Source of the DNA: Xanthomonas fragariae
Lineage (GTDB): Bacteria > Pseudomonadota > Gammaproteobacteria > Xanthomonadales > Xanthomonadaceae
DNA: 64,000 bases
NCBI RefSeq assembly: GCF_017603965.1
Contig: NZ_CP071955.1
Span: 1,302,001 to 1,366,000 of the forward strand
Direction of reading: 5' to 3'
In this document: piece after piece, positions 46,263 to 55,799 of the stretch
How the letters are laid out: each line of letters starts with the position of its first letter
Position numbering within the stretch: position 1 is the stretch's first letter
Program-made: the position numbers and the translations under genes
Notes under the pieces: generated by a model
Database searches by the model: none
What the model was told of the DNA's origin: nothing
The model's input: the letters and a program-made list of their open reading frames with translations, nothing else

Positions 46263-47057
46263 ATGGCCAAAGTCTTGCTGCAGAAGTGGGTAGAGTATGC
46301 AGAACGTCGCGCACTGTTCTGGTGGCAGCCCAAGACCTCTGGCGTAAACATGGGGGATTACCTGTCCAAGGTGATCGTCTCCTGTGTCCTTTCCTTGCAG
46401 GACAAGACGCTTATTGAAAAGCGCGATCTCAGCAAGAAATTGATCGCGATCGGGTCGGTGCTGCATTTCGCCAAAGATGGCGACACCGTCTGGGGCAGCG
46501 GCATCAACGGCAAGATTGCTGCCGAGAAAAATACCTTCAGCGCGCTCGATGTACGTGCGGTGCGTGGGCCGAAGACGCGCAAGTTTCTCGTCGATCGTGG
46601 CATCGCCGTCCCTGAGGTGTATGGCGACCCTGGTCTGCTGACGCCGATGTTCTTCCCCGCCGACGCGCTTGGCGCTGTGAAGAAGCGTCCTTTCGCCATC
46701 GTGCCGCACTTTAACGAGCCAGTCGAGAAATACAGCGCGTACGCAGATCACCTGGTGTTTCCCAACGTCAAGCCGGCAACCTTCATGGGTGCATTGCTGG
46801 GCGCCGAGCTGGTGATCAGCAGTTCGTTGCACGGGTTGATTCTTGCTGAGGCCTACGGGATCCCGGCGGTATATTTGGACTGGTGCAATGGCGAAGATCG
46901 CTTCAAGTACGACGATTACTACAACGGCACCGGGCGCATGGAGTGGCACTCCGGCAACAGTTTGGAAGAGTGTCTGGATCTGGGCGGTAACGGCGATTTC
47001 GATCTGAAAAAAATACAGGCCGGGCTGCTGGCCGCATTTCCTTACGACCTTTGGTGA
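46263..47057 (+). CDS. gumL: GumL, ketal pyruvate transferase
   Basis: A 264-residue polysaccharide pyruvyl transferase that adds pyruvate as a 4,6-ketal on the terminal mannose with phosphoenolpyruvate as donor. GVNMGDYLSKVIVSCVLSLQ (about 26-45), VWGSGINGKI (about 76), RAVRGPKTRKFLVDRG (about 95), YGDPGLLTPMFF (about 118) and the PEP-binding VISSSLHGLILAEAYGIPAV (about 183-202) match the family. Length equals the known GumL. Four bases separate it from gumM. The level of pyruvylation affects xanthan viscosity. Confidence 0.95.
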   Translation: MAKVLLQKWVEYAERRALFWWQPKTSGVNMGDYLSKVIVSCVLSLQDKTLIEKRDLSKKLIAIGSVLHFAKDGDTVWGSGINGKIAAEKNTFSALDVRAVRGPKTRKFLVDRGIAVPEVYGDPGLLTPMFFPADALGAVKKRPFAIVPHFNEPVEKYSAYADHLVFPNVKPATFMGALLGAELVISSSLHGLILAEAYGIPAVYLDWCNGEDRFKYDDYYNGTGRMEWHSGNSLEECLDLGGNGDFDLKKIQAGLLAAFPYDLW

Positions 47058-47061
47058 TTCG

Positions 47062-47856
47062 ATGATGCAGAGCCAGCGCGTGGATGTGGAAACAACGACA
47101 GTCGCCAACGGCACGACACCGCCAGGTGTGGTGATTCCTCTGGGCGGATTTCCGGTGTTGTCTACAACGCAAGAAGCCTTTGCGCTCGACTTGTTCCATG
47201 CGCTGGCGGCCCATCAGCCGCGTCGGGTTTTCTTTGCCAATACCAACTTCATCGTGCAGTGCCAGGCGCTGCGGATGCGCATGCGCGAGCCCAGCGTGCG
47301 CATTGTCAACGATGGAATCGGGATGGACTTGGCGGCGCGGCTGATCCACGGTCGCCGCTTCGCCGGCAATCTCAACGGCACCGACCTGATTCCCTATCTG
47401 TGCCGCGAAAGCGCGCAGCCACTGAAGTTCTTCCTGTTGGGCGGGCGCCCCGGCGTGGGCAAGACTGCAGCGGCGACCTTGACTGGCACGCTCGGGCAAC
47501 AGGTAGTTGGCATGTGCGACGGCTATGGTGAGTTTGCCGCAGCAGGCGAGGGCCTGGCCGAGCGCATCAATCGCTCGGGTGCCGATGTGCTGCTGGTGGC
47601 GTTCGGCAATCCGTTGCAGGAGCGCTGGATCCTCGATCACAGCCATGCGCTGAATGTGCCGCTGGTGTTCGGTGTTGGTGCATTGCTCGACTTTTTGTCC
47701 GGCACCGCCAAGCGCGCTCCTAATTGGGTGCGTCGCCTGCATCTGGAATGGATGTATCGGTTGCTCAACGAGCCGCGCCGTCTGCTTAAGCGTTATAGCT
47801 GGGATCTGCTGGTGTTCTTCCGTACCTGTCTGCGCGCGGGCAAGCACTTGCCGTGA
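47062..47856 (+). CDS. gumM: GumM, beta-1,4-glucosyltransferase (GT26, WecG/TagA family)
   Basis: A 264-residue GT26 enzyme that adds the second glucose, making cellobiose on the lipid carrier. HQPRRVFFANTNFIVQCQAL (about 51-70), RIVNDGIGMDLAARLIHG (about 79, containing the catalytic Asp region), NLNGTDLIPYLCRESAQPLK (about 105-124), FLLGGRPGVG, VLLVAFGNPLQERWIL and VGALLDFLSGTAKRAPNWVR (about 213-232) are all typical. It is the last intact gum gene here. A cupin gene follows after 34 bases, then the broken gumN. Confidence 0.95.
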   Translation: MMQSQRVDVETTTVANGTTPPGVVIPLGGFPVLSTTQEAFALDLFHALAAHQPRRVFFANTNFIVQCQALRMRMREPSVRIVNDGIGMDLAARLIHGRRFAGNLNGTDLIPYLCRESAQPLKFFLLGGRPGVGKTAAATLTGTLGQQVVGMCDGYGEFAAAGEGLAERINRSGADVLLVAFGNPLQERWILDHSHALNVPLVFGVGALLDFLSGTAKRAPNWVRRLHLEWMYRLLNEPRRLLKRYSWDLLVFFRTCLRAGKHLP

Positions 47857-47890
47857 TGCGTGGCAGCGGAGTCTGGCCTAGCATGTACGC

Positions 47891-48352
47891 ATGCATCCGA
47901 CCGCCGCTGCCCTGATCCGTTCGCTCGACCTCGACCCGCATCCGGAAGGCGGGCATTATCGTCGCACGTATGCTTCTGCACGCCGGGTCACAGATAACGC
48001 GCAGGCACGCCCGGCGCTGACGGCGATCCGCTTTCTGCTCAGTGCTGGCGATTGCAGCGCATGGCACCGCGTGGACGCGGAAGAAAGTTGGCATTGGCAA
48101 CAAGGCGACGCGTTGGAACTGCTGATCTACGATGAATCCAACCGGCACTTGCAGCGCTTGATTCTGGATGCTGCCGAGCGTGGCGAACCGATGCAGGTGG
48201 TGCCTGCCGGATGCTGGCAGGCGGCGCGTTCGCTCGGCGACTTTACCCTGGTCGGCTGCACGGTATCGCCAGGATTCGTCTGGGAAGGATTTGCGCTGCT
48301 CGACCTTACGTCCCCACTGGCTGCGCACCTGGCAACGCTCGTCCCACGCTGA
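47891..48352 (+). CDS. Cupin family protein (DUF985/Cupin_5)
   Basis: A 153-residue single-domain cupin: LIRSLDLDPHPEGGHYRRTY (about 8-27) carries the family motif, followed by LTAIRFLLSAGDCSAWHRVD, EESWHWQQGDALELLIYDES, VPAGCWQAARSLGDFTLVGC and VSPGFVWEGFALLD. The His and Glu residues of HRVDAEESWHW could bind metal, but no activity is known for the family in bacteria. Same strand as the gum genes, 34 bases after gumM; no independent promoter is obvious, so it may be expressed by read-through. Cytoplasmic, no signal peptide. Confidence 0.82.
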   Translation: MHPTAAALIRSLDLDPHPEGGHYRRTYASARRVTDNAQARPALTAIRFLLSAGDCSAWHRVDAEESWHWQQGDALELLIYDESNRHLQRLILDAAERGEPMQVVPAGCWQAARSLGDFTLVGCTVSPGFVWEGFALLDLTSPLAAHLATLVPR

Positions 48353-48436
48353 GCCACCGCTGCAAGCGCGCGACCGAACGCTTCCCGAACGTGGCGGTCG
48401 CCGGCTTGGCGTAGTGTCCGTGTCAAACACAGGGTG

Positions 48437-49337
48437 CGGCACGTGATGCGACGCAAGGCAGCGTATCGGGAGCGGCTTGATGCTGGTGTCGCTGTTTGTG
48501 GAAGGTCAACAAGGGCGATCTATGGATCTTGGGCAATCTGTCGCCATTGCCCAAGCGGCTGTAGTGGCAATCGACCGACGTGGAGACGAGTCCCAGCAGT
48601 TGCTGATGGTGCCGACCGTGCAGGTGGATGCGAATATGGGGTTTTTCGGCAAACTAACCTTGTTGCCTTCCGCCCTGAGTCCATGCAGGACCAAGACGGT
48701 CGCGAACTGCACGAGGTATTGCCGGCTGATCTGATGGGCGCTGGAGCCTGGTCAAGGCGCGCTATATCGGCAGCGATCGCGGCCTTAGAGCGCAAGCGTC
48801 CGTGACTGCTGCCGGTGAGTTGTATCGGGCAGCGATCAAGCGCTCCGGTCTGGCCCGCTAGCCCGTAATCTGGTCGGTGATGGATCGCGCCGCCAAGCGT
48901 GCGGGCATCAAGCCGATACCGACGGCGCTGGATTACAAGATCAAGGATCCGCGCCAGAGCATCAAGGAGTTCCGCGCTGGCGGTATGGATGATACCGCAT
49001 GCTTCCGCAGTATCCTGATCACAGTGGAGCGCGATTTGCCCACGATTGTCGAACAAACGCGCCAATGCCTGGGATCGGTTGGCGATAGCGAGGCATTGCG
49101 TCGGCTGCCGCGCGAAGATCCGCAGGCAGCCTGCACGATTGCAATGGCTAGGTCTGGCGCAGCCCAAAAGCGCGGCATCGACGATCTGGAACGCCGCATG
49201 CGCCAGCGCTGGTTAAGCATCGCCACCACCACGCTGCAACGCAATCGCAGCATCTTCGCCGTCTTGCCGATCAGCCGGGTAACGGCGCCGGACGGGTATC
49301 TGGCGCGTGGGGCTATGAAGGGGTGGATGCACCTTGA
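48437..49337 (+). pseudogene. gumN: gumN (TraB/GumN family) pseudogene with several frameshifts and stops
   Basis: Pieces in three frames rebuild one TraB/GumN protein in order: VNKGDLWILGNLSPLPKRL (48505, ending at TAG 48562), SQQLLMVPTVQVDANMGFFG with KLTLLPS (frame change), QDQDGRELHEVLPADLM (another frame), then from 48742 WSLVKARYIGSDRGL to SGLAR, TAG at 48859, and a long run AGIKPIPTALDYKIKDPRQS, FRAGGMDDTAC, VERDLPTIVEQTRQCLGSVG, LRRLPREDPQ and RNRSIFAVLPISRVTAPDGY. A last shift gives GYEGVDAP and the TGA at 49335. The signal-peptide region is not recognisable. The position after gumM is the normal place of gumN. A MITE lies 95 bases downstream. Confidence 0.88.
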
Positions 49338-49432
49338 GGACACGGCCATGAATCAGCCCGCTGCGGCCTTTTGGGAGCGAGCCACTGCGAGCAGAGCTGG
49401 GTCCGCTTGGCGTTCAGCGCAGTTGCCCTTTA

Positions 49433-49574
49433 GAGCGGTTAACAAAACGACTGCGCTCACCGCCAGGCGGGAGCGGCCGGTGCTCGGAATCGTCATGTAC
49501 CACGCGTACACTCCGGTTCCTCCGCGCCGTGAGCACCCACCTGACGACTGCTCGCTACGTTTTGTTAGCCGCTC
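49433..49574 (+). repeat. Hairpin MITE copy at the dxs stop codon
   Basis: 142 bases, ends GAGCGGTTAACAAAACG (one change) and CGTTTTGTTAGCCGCTC, same orientation and interior as the copies at 21.8 and 58.2 kb. Left flank TTA, right flank TCA; the latter is the complement of the dxs stop codon TGA. The element therefore begins at the very base after the dxs coding sequence and lies in its 3' untranslated region, where the hairpin could influence termination or mRNA stability. Confidence 0.87.
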
Positions 49575-51491
49575 TCAGCCCGCAGCAGTGTTCAACGACG
49601 GCTTGCTGCCAAGCATCAGCTGCGGCCAGCGCTTGAGCACGGCGGCACGAATGCCGGCATGGTCGATGCCGGCCTCGGCCAGCAGATCTTCGCGGCTGGC
49701 GTGGTGCTGGAAGCTGTCGGGCAGGCCCAGGTGCAGCATCGGCAGGGTGATGCCCTGGGCATTGAGCAGTTCCGACACGCCCGAGCCGGCGCCACCGGCG
49801 ATGACGTTGTCTTCGATGGTGACAAAGCCTTCGTGGGTCTTGGCTAGTTCCAGCAGCATCGCCTTGTCGAGCGGTTTGACGAAGCGCATGTTGACCACGG
49901 TCAGGCCCAGTTCGCGTCCCACCGCTTCTGCTGCTTCCACAGTCGCGCCGAAGCCGAGAAGAGCGATGCCTGCGCCGCTGTGGCGCAGCTGTGCCTTGCC
50001 GATCGGCAGGGTGGCAAGCGAAGTGTCGAGTGCAATACCGGGGCCGGTGCCGCGCGGGTAGCGCACCGCGGCCGGGCCTTCGTAACGCACGCCGGTGGTC
50101 AGCATCTGACGGCACTCGGCTTCGTCGGCCGGCGCCATCACCACCATATGCGGCACGCAGCGCAGGAAGCTCAGATCCAGATTGCCGGCGTGGGTGGCAC
50201 CGTCCGGGCCCACCACGCCACCGCGATCGATCGCAAACAGCACGTCCAGCTGCTGCACCGCCACGTCGTGCACCAACTGGTCGTAGCCGCGCTGTAGGAA
50301 GGTGGAATAGATCGCCACCACCGGTTTGGCACCCTGGGTCGCCATGCCCGCCGCCAGCGTAACTGCGTGCTGCTCGGCGATCGCCACGTCGAAATAGCGC
50401 TGCGGGTATTCCTTGCTGAAACGCACCAGGCCCGAGCCTTCGCGCATCGCCGGGGTGATCACTAACAGCGTGGGCTCGGCTGCGGCCATGTCGCAGACCC
50501 AGTCGCTGAAGACATCGGTGTAGGTCGGCTTCCTGGCGCCGGCATTGGCCACCAGACCCGTGCTCGGATCGAACGGACCGACCGCGTGGTAGCCGATCTG
50601 ATCTCCTTCGGCCAGTTCGTAACCCTTGCCCTTGGTGGTGATGACGTGCAGTAACTGCGGGCCCTTGAGTGTCTTCAAGGTCTTCAGTGCGCCGACCAGG
50701 CCGGGCAGGTCGTGTCCGTCGATCGGGCCGGTGTAGTGGAAGCCCATTTCTTCGAACAACGTGGACGGCACGAACATGCCTTTCCAGTGTTCTTCCCAAC
50801 GCCGCACGAAGCGCGCCGTGGGATTGTTCTTCTTGTTGCCGAGGATCTTTTTGCCGCCCTCGCGGATGGCGTTGAGGGTGCGGCTGCCGCTGGCACGGCC
50901 GAGCATCTTGGTCAGCCCGCCGACCGCTTCGGAGATCGACATGCGGTTGTCGTTGAGGATCACCAGCAGGTTCGGCTCCGGGTCCATGCCGCCGGCGTGG
51001 TTGAGTGCTTCATAGACCATGCCGGCGGTCATGGCGCCATCGCCGATCACTGCCACTACTTTGCGATCGTCGCCGTTGCGCTGGGTGGCGATCGCCATGC
51101 CGAGCGCGGCCGAGATCGAGGTGGACGAATGGCCGACGCCAAAGGTGTCGTAGATGCTTTCTTCGCGCTTGGGGAACGGCGCAACGCCGTCCTTCTGCTT
51201 GACCGTGTGGATCTGGTCGCGCCGGCCGGTAAGGATCTTGTGCGGATAGGTCTGATGACCGACGTCCCACACCAGTTGATCGACCGGAGTCTGATACAGG
51301 TAATGCAGGGCGACAGTGAGTTCGATTACGCCCAGGCCGGCCGCGAAGTGCCCACCGCTCTTGCCCACCGACTCGATCAGGTAGGACCGCAGCTCTTCGG
51401 CGATCGCCGTGAGCTCGGCCTCATCGAAGCGACGCAGATCGTCGGGAGTCTGGATGCGGGACAGGCGCGGATAGCGGGTGGAGTCGATCAT
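49575..51491 (-). CDS. dxs: 1-deoxy-D-xylulose-5-phosphate synthase
   Basis: A 638-residue thiamine-diphosphate enzyme condensing pyruvate with glyceraldehyde 3-phosphate, the first step of the MEP isoprenoid pathway. [20 protein letters not shown] and [16 protein letters not shown] (about 72-87), ThDP motif [19 protein letters not shown] to LNDN (about 149-181), transketolase-type pyrimidine domain with [14 protein letters not shown] (about 369) and the C-terminal domain. The start at 51491 ([10 protein letters not shown]) is preferred; an ATG directly before it and a frame up to 51632 exist but extend beyond the family. Its stop codon abuts a MITE. Confidence 0.96.
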   Translation of the reverse strand: MIDSTRYPRLSRIQTPDDLRRFDEAELTAIAEELRSYLIESVGKSGGHFAAGLGVIELTVALHYLYQTPVDQLVWDVGHQTYPHKILTGRRDQIHTVKQKDGVAPFPKREESIYDTFGVGHSSTSISAALGMAIATQRNGDDRKVVAVIGDGAMTAGMVYEALNHAGGMDPEPNLLVILNDNRMSISEAVGGLTKMLGRASGSRTLNAIREGGKKILGNKKNNPTARFVRRWEEHWKGMFVPSTLFEEMGFHYTGPIDGHDLPGLVGALKTLKTLKGPQLLHVITTKGKGYELAEGDQIGYHAVGPFDPSTGLVANAGARKPTYTDVFSDWVCDMAAAEPTLLVITPAMREGSGLVRFSKEYPQRYFDVAIAEQHAVTLAAGMATQGAKPVVAIYSTFLQRGYDQLVHDVAVQQLDVLFAIDRGGVVGPDGATHAGNLDLSFLRCVPHMVVMAPADEAECRQMLTTGVRYEGPAAVRYPRGTGPGIALDTSLATLPIGKAQLRHSGAGIALLGFGATVEAAEAVGRELGLTVVNMRFVKPLDKAMLLELAKTHEGFVTIEDNVIAGGAGSGVSELLNAQGITLPMLHLGLPDSFQHHASREDLLAEAGIDHAGIRAAVLKRWPQLMLGSKPSLNTAAG

Positions 51492-51494
51492 CAT

Positions 51495-51835
51495 CGCGTC
51501 AATATTCTGAAGCCGCATTGTCCTCCCCATGCGAAGGCCCGGCAAGTAAATCGGTTCAGCTATCAGCGGGAAGTGATGGCGGCGCATACCGTCAACGCTC
51601 AGACGCGCAGCGATCGTATGCGCCTGCGGCAATCTGCCGCACCCAGGCGCGGTGCGGACTACGCGACGTCCGTGCGGATGTCCACATTATTGCTGGGTCG
51701 TTATCCGAATCCGAGCACCACGATGCGCTGGACGGACAACGCGTTGAATCGTTGCGCTCAAATCACGCATGTTTGTTTGCGGCGATCAGACCATCGCTTA
51801 CAGCGATGGACAGGCCGGACAATGGATCAGCTGCC
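51495..51835. other. Gap between dxs and the HNH nuclease gene
   Basis: 341 bases between the start of dxs and the end of the HNH gene, both on the minus strand. It must hold the dxs promoter. I see no gene, repeat or clear hairpin. Open frames here are shadows or N-terminal over-extensions of dxs. Confidence 0.4.
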
Positions 51836-52492
51836 TTAAAGCGACAGCTTCGAGCGCTTAGGCAGCTGCGCCCGCAGAAAGGCCATTTGATCGGAGAGGA
51901 TGTTGCGGTTGGACAGGATCAGATGCTCGATCCAGCTCGGTCGGTAGGGCACCGCCAGCAGCGGCATATGCGCCTGCTGCGGGGTGCGATTGGCCTTGCG
52001 CGAGTTGCACTGGAAGCAGGCGGTTACCACGTTTTCCCAGCTGTCGCGGCCGCCCTTGGACACCGGCATCACGTGATCGCGAGTCAGATGGGGGCGGCTG
52101 AAATGCTGGCCGCAATACATGCACAGCTGCAAGTCGCGCGCGAACAAGGCAGAGTTGCTGAGCGTCGGGGTCGGGTCCAGCGCACGCGAGCGGGCATGGC
52201 CGCGCGCGGCAATGATGGGGTGCAATTCCAGCGTGCTGCGCTCGCCGGTCAGGCGCGAGGTGCCGCCATGAATCTGCATGCAGGGCTCGCCCAGCGTCCA
52301 CGACACCGCGTCGCGCGCATACAAACAGGCGGCATCTTGCCAGTTGATCCAGTCAAGTACGCGGCCATGCGCATCGAGCGAGAGCAGTCGCAGGGTAGAA
52401 AGCCGCTGGACCGCAGCGACAGCGCTGCCCGTGACCGGAGCGCAATTGCCTCCGAGGACGATCACATCACCTGTGTTCGTGTCTGTCTCCAT
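51836..52492 (-). CDS. HNH endonuclease family protein
   Basis: A 218-residue protein. The N-terminal 100 residues begin with METDTNTGDVIVLGGNCAPV and contain LLSLDAHGRVLDWINWQDAA, typical of the McrA-like HNH proteins found in many proteobacteria. The nuclease core LQLCMYCGQHF (about 130), SRPHLTRDHVMPVSKGGRDS (about 140-159; the catalytic His is in TRDHV) and ENVVTACFQCNSRKANRTP supplies two CxxC zinc knuckles and the metal-binding residues. The biological role is unknown; restriction, repair or housekeeping nicking are all possible. Monocistronic. Confidence 0.85.
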   Translation of the reverse strand: METDTNTGDVIVLGGNCAPVTGSAVAAVQRLSTLRLLSLDAHGRVLDWINWQDAACLYARDAVSWTLGEPCMQIHGGTSRLTGERSTLELHPIIAARGHARSRALDPTPTLSNSALFARDLQLCMYCGQHFSRPHLTRDHVMPVSKGGRDSWENVVTACFQCNSRKANRTPQQAHMPLLAVPYRPSWIEHLILSNRNILSDQMAFLRAQLPKRSKLSL

Positions 52493-52666
52493 CGGTAAAA
52501 CAGCTTATACCTGATCGTTGACAATTTGTGTATCGCAGTTGGGTGGATCGGTTCGTCCATGTGCGCTTGTGTGTGCCGGTGATCTTGGCGGAGCGTGGTC
52601 GCGGTCAAGCGCTTGTCGCTGCGCCTGCATTTTACGCGGCGCTGCAGCAGACAAGGGCAGGCGTGC

Positions 52667-54460
52667 TCAGCCTTCGCCGAACAGCTCCGCCTCCAGCGTC
52701 ATCAGCGGTGCGGCGCCGCTGCGGATGGTGGAGGCGTGAGTCAGCGTGCGCGGCAGGACGCGTGCGAAATAGAAGCGTGCGGTCTCGCGCTTGGAGCGCT
52801 TGAAATCTTCGCTGTGCGTGGAGGCGTCGGCAGCGGCCACGCTGCGCGCCCACCAGTACGCCAGCACCACGTAGCCGGAATAAAACAGATAGTCGTAGCT
52901 GGCAGCGCCGAGTTCGTCCGGGTTGCGGGCGGAGCGATCGAGCACCTCGCGGGTCAGCATTGCCCACTCGCTGCACTTGTCGCGCAGTGGCTTGATGAAC
53001 TCCGCCAGCGCGGCATTGCCGTCCTGCGCATTGGCGAAGGTTTCGACATCGGCCAGGAACAACTTCAACCCGGCAGCTTGGCTGGCGGCGGTCTTGCGGC
53101 CGATCAGGTCCAGCGCCTGGATGCCGGTAGTGCCTTCGTAGATGGTGGTGATGCGCGCATCGCGGGCCAGCTGTTCCATGCCGTATTCGCGGATGTAGCC
53201 ATGGCCGCCGAAGCACTGCAGCGCGTGGTAGGTATTCTCGATCGACCACTCGGTCTGGCAGGCCTTGGAAATCGGGGTGAGAAAGCTCACCAGCGTCTCG
53301 GCATCGGCACGTTCCCGCTCGCTTTGCCCGCGGTGGCTGACGTCGACCAAGCTGGCAGCGTGCAACGCTAGCAGCCGGCTACCTTCGGTCAGCGACTTGA
53401 TGGTCAGCAGCATGCGGCGCACGTCCGGATGCACGATGATCGGGTCGGCCGGCTTATGGGGGAACTTGGCGCCGCTGAGCGCGCGCGATTGCAGACGCTC
53501 GCGGGTGTAACGCAGCGCGTTCTGGTAGGCGCGCTCCGACAGGCCGATGCCTTGCAGGCCCACGCCCAGGCGGGCGGTGTTCATCATGGTAAACATGGCC
53601 TGCAAGCCTTTGTGCGGTTGGCCGACCAGATAGCCCTGTGCGCCCTCGAAGTTCATCACGCAGGTCACCGAGCCCTTGATGCCCATCTTGTGCTCGATCG
53701 AGCCGCAGTACAGGGCATTGCGCCCGCCCACGGTGCCGTCACGGTCTACCTTGAACTTGGGGGTGACGAACAGCGAGATGCCCTTGGCGCCGGCCGGTGC
53801 ATCCGGCAGCTTGGCGAGCACCAGATGTACAATGTTGTCGGTGAGGTCGTGCTCGCCGGCGGTGATGAAGATCTTGGTACCGGTGATGGCGTAGCTGCCG
53901 TCGGCACTGGGTTCGGCGCGGGTCTTGAGCAGGCCCAGATCGGTGCCGCAATGCGGCTCGGTCAGGCACATGGTGGCGGTCCAGCGGCCGTCGATCAGCG
54001 GCTTGAGGAAAATGTCCTTTTGCCAGTTCTGGCCGTGCTGGCGCAGCGCTTCCATCGCGCCGTGCGAGAGCAGCGGGAAATTACCCCAGGCCAGGTTGGC
54101 GGCGTTGATCATTTCGCTCAGCGGTACGCCCAGCGTGTGCGGCATGCCCTGACCACCGAACTGCGTCTGGGCGGTCAGCCCGTTCCAGCCGCCTTCGACA
54201 AACTGGTCGTAAGCCGTACGGAAGCCGGGTGGGGTGGTCACCGCATGGGTGCTCTTGTCGAACGCGCAGCCGATTTCATCGCCGATGCTGTTGAGCGGCG
54301 CCAGCACCTGTGAGGTGAAGCGGCCGGCCTCTTCGAGCACGGCGTCGATGATGTCGGCGCTGGCGTCGGTATAGCCGAGCCGTGCGAACAGGGCGTCGGC
54401 GCCGAGCACGTCGTGCAGGGCGAAGCGGAAATCGGTCAGTGGGGCGGTGTAGTTGCTCAT
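52667..54460 (-). CDS. Acyl-CoA dehydrogenase (FadE/DmdC-like)
   Basis: A 597-residue FAD enzyme of the long acyl-CoA dehydrogenase subfamily with a C-terminal extension (as in 3-methylthiopropanoyl-CoA dehydrogenases). N-terminal helical domain 30-160; beta domain with TMCLTEPHCGTDLGLLKTRA (about 165-184) and YAITGTKIFITAGEHDLTDN (about 190-209); C-terminal helical domain with MMNTARLGVGLQGIGLSERA (about 290-309), YHALQCFGGHGYIREYGMEQ (about 415-434) and RDARITTIYEGTTGIQALDL (about 437-456). It catalyses alpha,beta-dehydrogenation of an acyl-CoA; chain length cannot be read. No electron-transfer flavoprotein genes are adjacent. Confidence 0.92.
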   Translation of the reverse strand: MSNYTAPLTDFRFALHDVLGADALFARLGYTDASADIIDAVLEEAGRFTSQVLAPLNSIGDEIGCAFDKSTHAVTTPPGFRTAYDQFVEGGWNGLTAQTQFGGQGMPHTLGVPLSEMINAANLAWGNFPLLSHGAMEALRQHGQNWQKDIFLKPLIDGRWTATMCLTEPHCGTDLGLLKTRAEPSADGSYAITGTKIFITAGEHDLTDNIVHLVLAKLPDAPAGAKGISLFVTPKFKVDRDGTVGGRNALYCGSIEHKMGIKGSVTCVMNFEGAQGYLVGQPHKGLQAMFTMMNTARLGVGLQGIGLSERAYQNALRYTRERLQSRALSGAKFPHKPADPIIVHPDVRRMLLTIKSLTEGSRLLALHAASLVDVSHRGQSERERADAETLVSFLTPISKACQTEWSIENTYHALQCFGGHGYIREYGMEQLARDARITTIYEGTTGIQALDLIGRKTAASQAAGLKLFLADVETFANAQDGNAALAEFIKPLRDKCSEWAMLTREVLDRSARNPDELGAASYDYLFYSGYVVLAYWWARSVAAADASTHSEDFKRSKRETARFYFARVLPRTLTHASTIRSGAAPLMTLEAELFGEG

Positions 54461-54499
54461 GCGGGATCCTTAAGAAGCGGATGCGGGGAGGCATGCGCG

Positions 54500-54976
54500 T
54501 CAGCGCAGCACGCCGTTGAGGCCGGGGGCCGGGCTGAGCGTATTGCGTGACTCGACGCTGAAATCGCGCTGCTTTTTGTCCTGCGGGGTCGCCCACACCG
54601 TGCCCTTGAGCGTGTACGGCAGCGAGCGTCCGCCAGCGAGCACGTCGGCCACAGTGATGCGCCCCAATGAGGTTGGTTGCAGGTCGACGGTCACCACGTC
54701 GGCGGTTTCCGGCCCGATCGAAATGCCTACGGCCTGGTCGAGCTTGCCGGCCACCTGTTCGCCTGCGGAGATCTCCAGCGCCACACGCTCGAACTGCATC
54801 GGGATGCTGCTGTAGTTCTGCAGCCGCAGGTCGACCGACCACGCGCCATCGGGAAGTACGGTGAGCTGCTGGATGCTGGCCGCAGGTTCGGAGACCCGGC
54901 GCACCGCGCCACCGCAGGCGCTCAGCAGCAGGCTGCAGGCCAGCCAAACGAGAAGAAGGCGATAGGCACGACGCAT
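54500..54976 (-). CDS. LEA-type outer or inner membrane lipoprotein
   Basis: A 158-residue lipoprotein: MRRAYRLLLVWLACSLLLSA then the lipid-bearing Cys21 (lipobox LLSAC). The mature part is mostly beta-strand, with LRLQNYSSIPMQFERVALEI (about 50-69) and VVTVDLQPTSLGRITVADVL (about 94-113), the pattern of LEA-2/WHy-like domains. The start ATG at 54976 is fixed by the lipobox; an open frame runs to 55300 but has no ribosome site. It lies 39 bases upstream of the acyl-CoA dehydrogenase on the same strand, so the two may be co-transcribed. Function unknown, possibly envelope stress. Confidence 0.82.
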   Translation of the reverse strand: MRRAYRLLLVWLACSLLLSACGGAVRRVSEPAASIQQLTVLPDGAWSVDLRLQNYSSIPMQFERVALEISAGEQVAGKLDQAVGISIGPETADVVTVDLQPTSLGRITVADVLAGGRSLPYTLKGTVWATPQDKKQRDFSVESRNTLSPAPGLNGVLR

Positions 54977-55080
54977 GTACTCGGTTCCTTGGCGGGATGA
55001 GACGGCGTCAAGAATACTACGCAGTACGGTCGCTACCTTGCGGCTTGCGCGCGTCGCAGGTGGCTGGGCAGGCAGTGAGG

Positions 55081-55617
55081 TCAGAACAACGGTGCGGCCA
55101 CGATCAGTGGCGACAGGTCGTAACCCATCTGCGTGGCCTGGGTCTTGAGTTGTTCGAACTGTGTGCGCTGCATGTGCGGCGAGCGCGACAAGATCCACAG
55201 GTACTCGCGATCCGGCTCGCCGATCACCGCCCATTGGTAATCCGGGTCGAGCGCGATTACCCAGTAGTCGGCCCACACCAACGGCAGCCAACTCAGCCAT
55301 TCCGGGGCGAAGCGCACCTGCAATTGTCCAGGCTGGCCATCAACCGGGCGGGCCATGCCTTCGGCCTGGGTCAAGCCGCCATCGGCGGTGCGGCAGCGGT
55401 TGCGCACACCGATCAAGCCATCGTCGCGCAAGGTGTAGCTGGCGGTGATGTCGCTGCGGCACTTCTTCTGAAACGACACCGGTAGGTGTGCGATTTCGTG
55501 CCACTGCCCGGCGTAGCGTGAGATGTCCAGCTGCGGCACCGCACGCACCGGCTGTTGCGCGAACGTAGTCAGCGGCAGCAAAGCGACGAACGACAACAGC
55601 AGGCGGGGCAGGCGCAT
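55081..55617 (-). CDS. Bacterial lipocalin (Blc-like)
   Basis: A 178-residue lipocalin with a signal peptide MRLPRLLLSFVALLPLTTFA (cleavage near residue 20). The next residues QQPVRAVPQLDISRYAGQWH contain the lipocalin GxW motif (G36, W38). Further landmarks are KKCRSDITASYTLRDDGLIG, WADYWVIALDPDYQWAVIGE (about 117-136) and REYLWILSRSP, in the order of E. coli Blc. There is no lipobox Cys, so unlike Blc it is probably soluble in the periplasm. Lipocalins bind lysophospholipids or fatty acids. The ATG at 55617 is set by the signal peptide. Confidence 0.87.
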   Translation of the reverse strand: MRLPRLLLSFVALLPLTTFAQQPVRAVPQLDISRYAGQWHEIAHLPVSFQKKCRSDITASYTLRDDGLIGVRNRCRTADGGLTQAEGMARPVDGQPGQLQVRFAPEWLSWLPLVWADYWVIALDPDYQWAVIGEPDREYLWILSRSPHMQRTQFEQLKTQATQMGYDLSPLIVAAPLF

Positions 55618-55799
55618 GACAATCTCCGATGGACGCGCGCAGGCTAGGCCATCCACCCCGCTGCGCGGCGTGAACCGGTGCAAGAAACCCGAGAGTGCCG
55701 ACGCCGTCCTGCGCCAAAGTTCGTCACAACGCTTGCCCAAACTGCGCCTGCTCGCTATGATTCGCGTCCTCGCAACGCAGGCAGGCATGTTGCGATAGT

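Noticed and set aside
48520..49167. A 215-codon minus-strand frame over the gumN region
   Set aside because: It is antisense to recognisable GumN sequence and has no family of its own.
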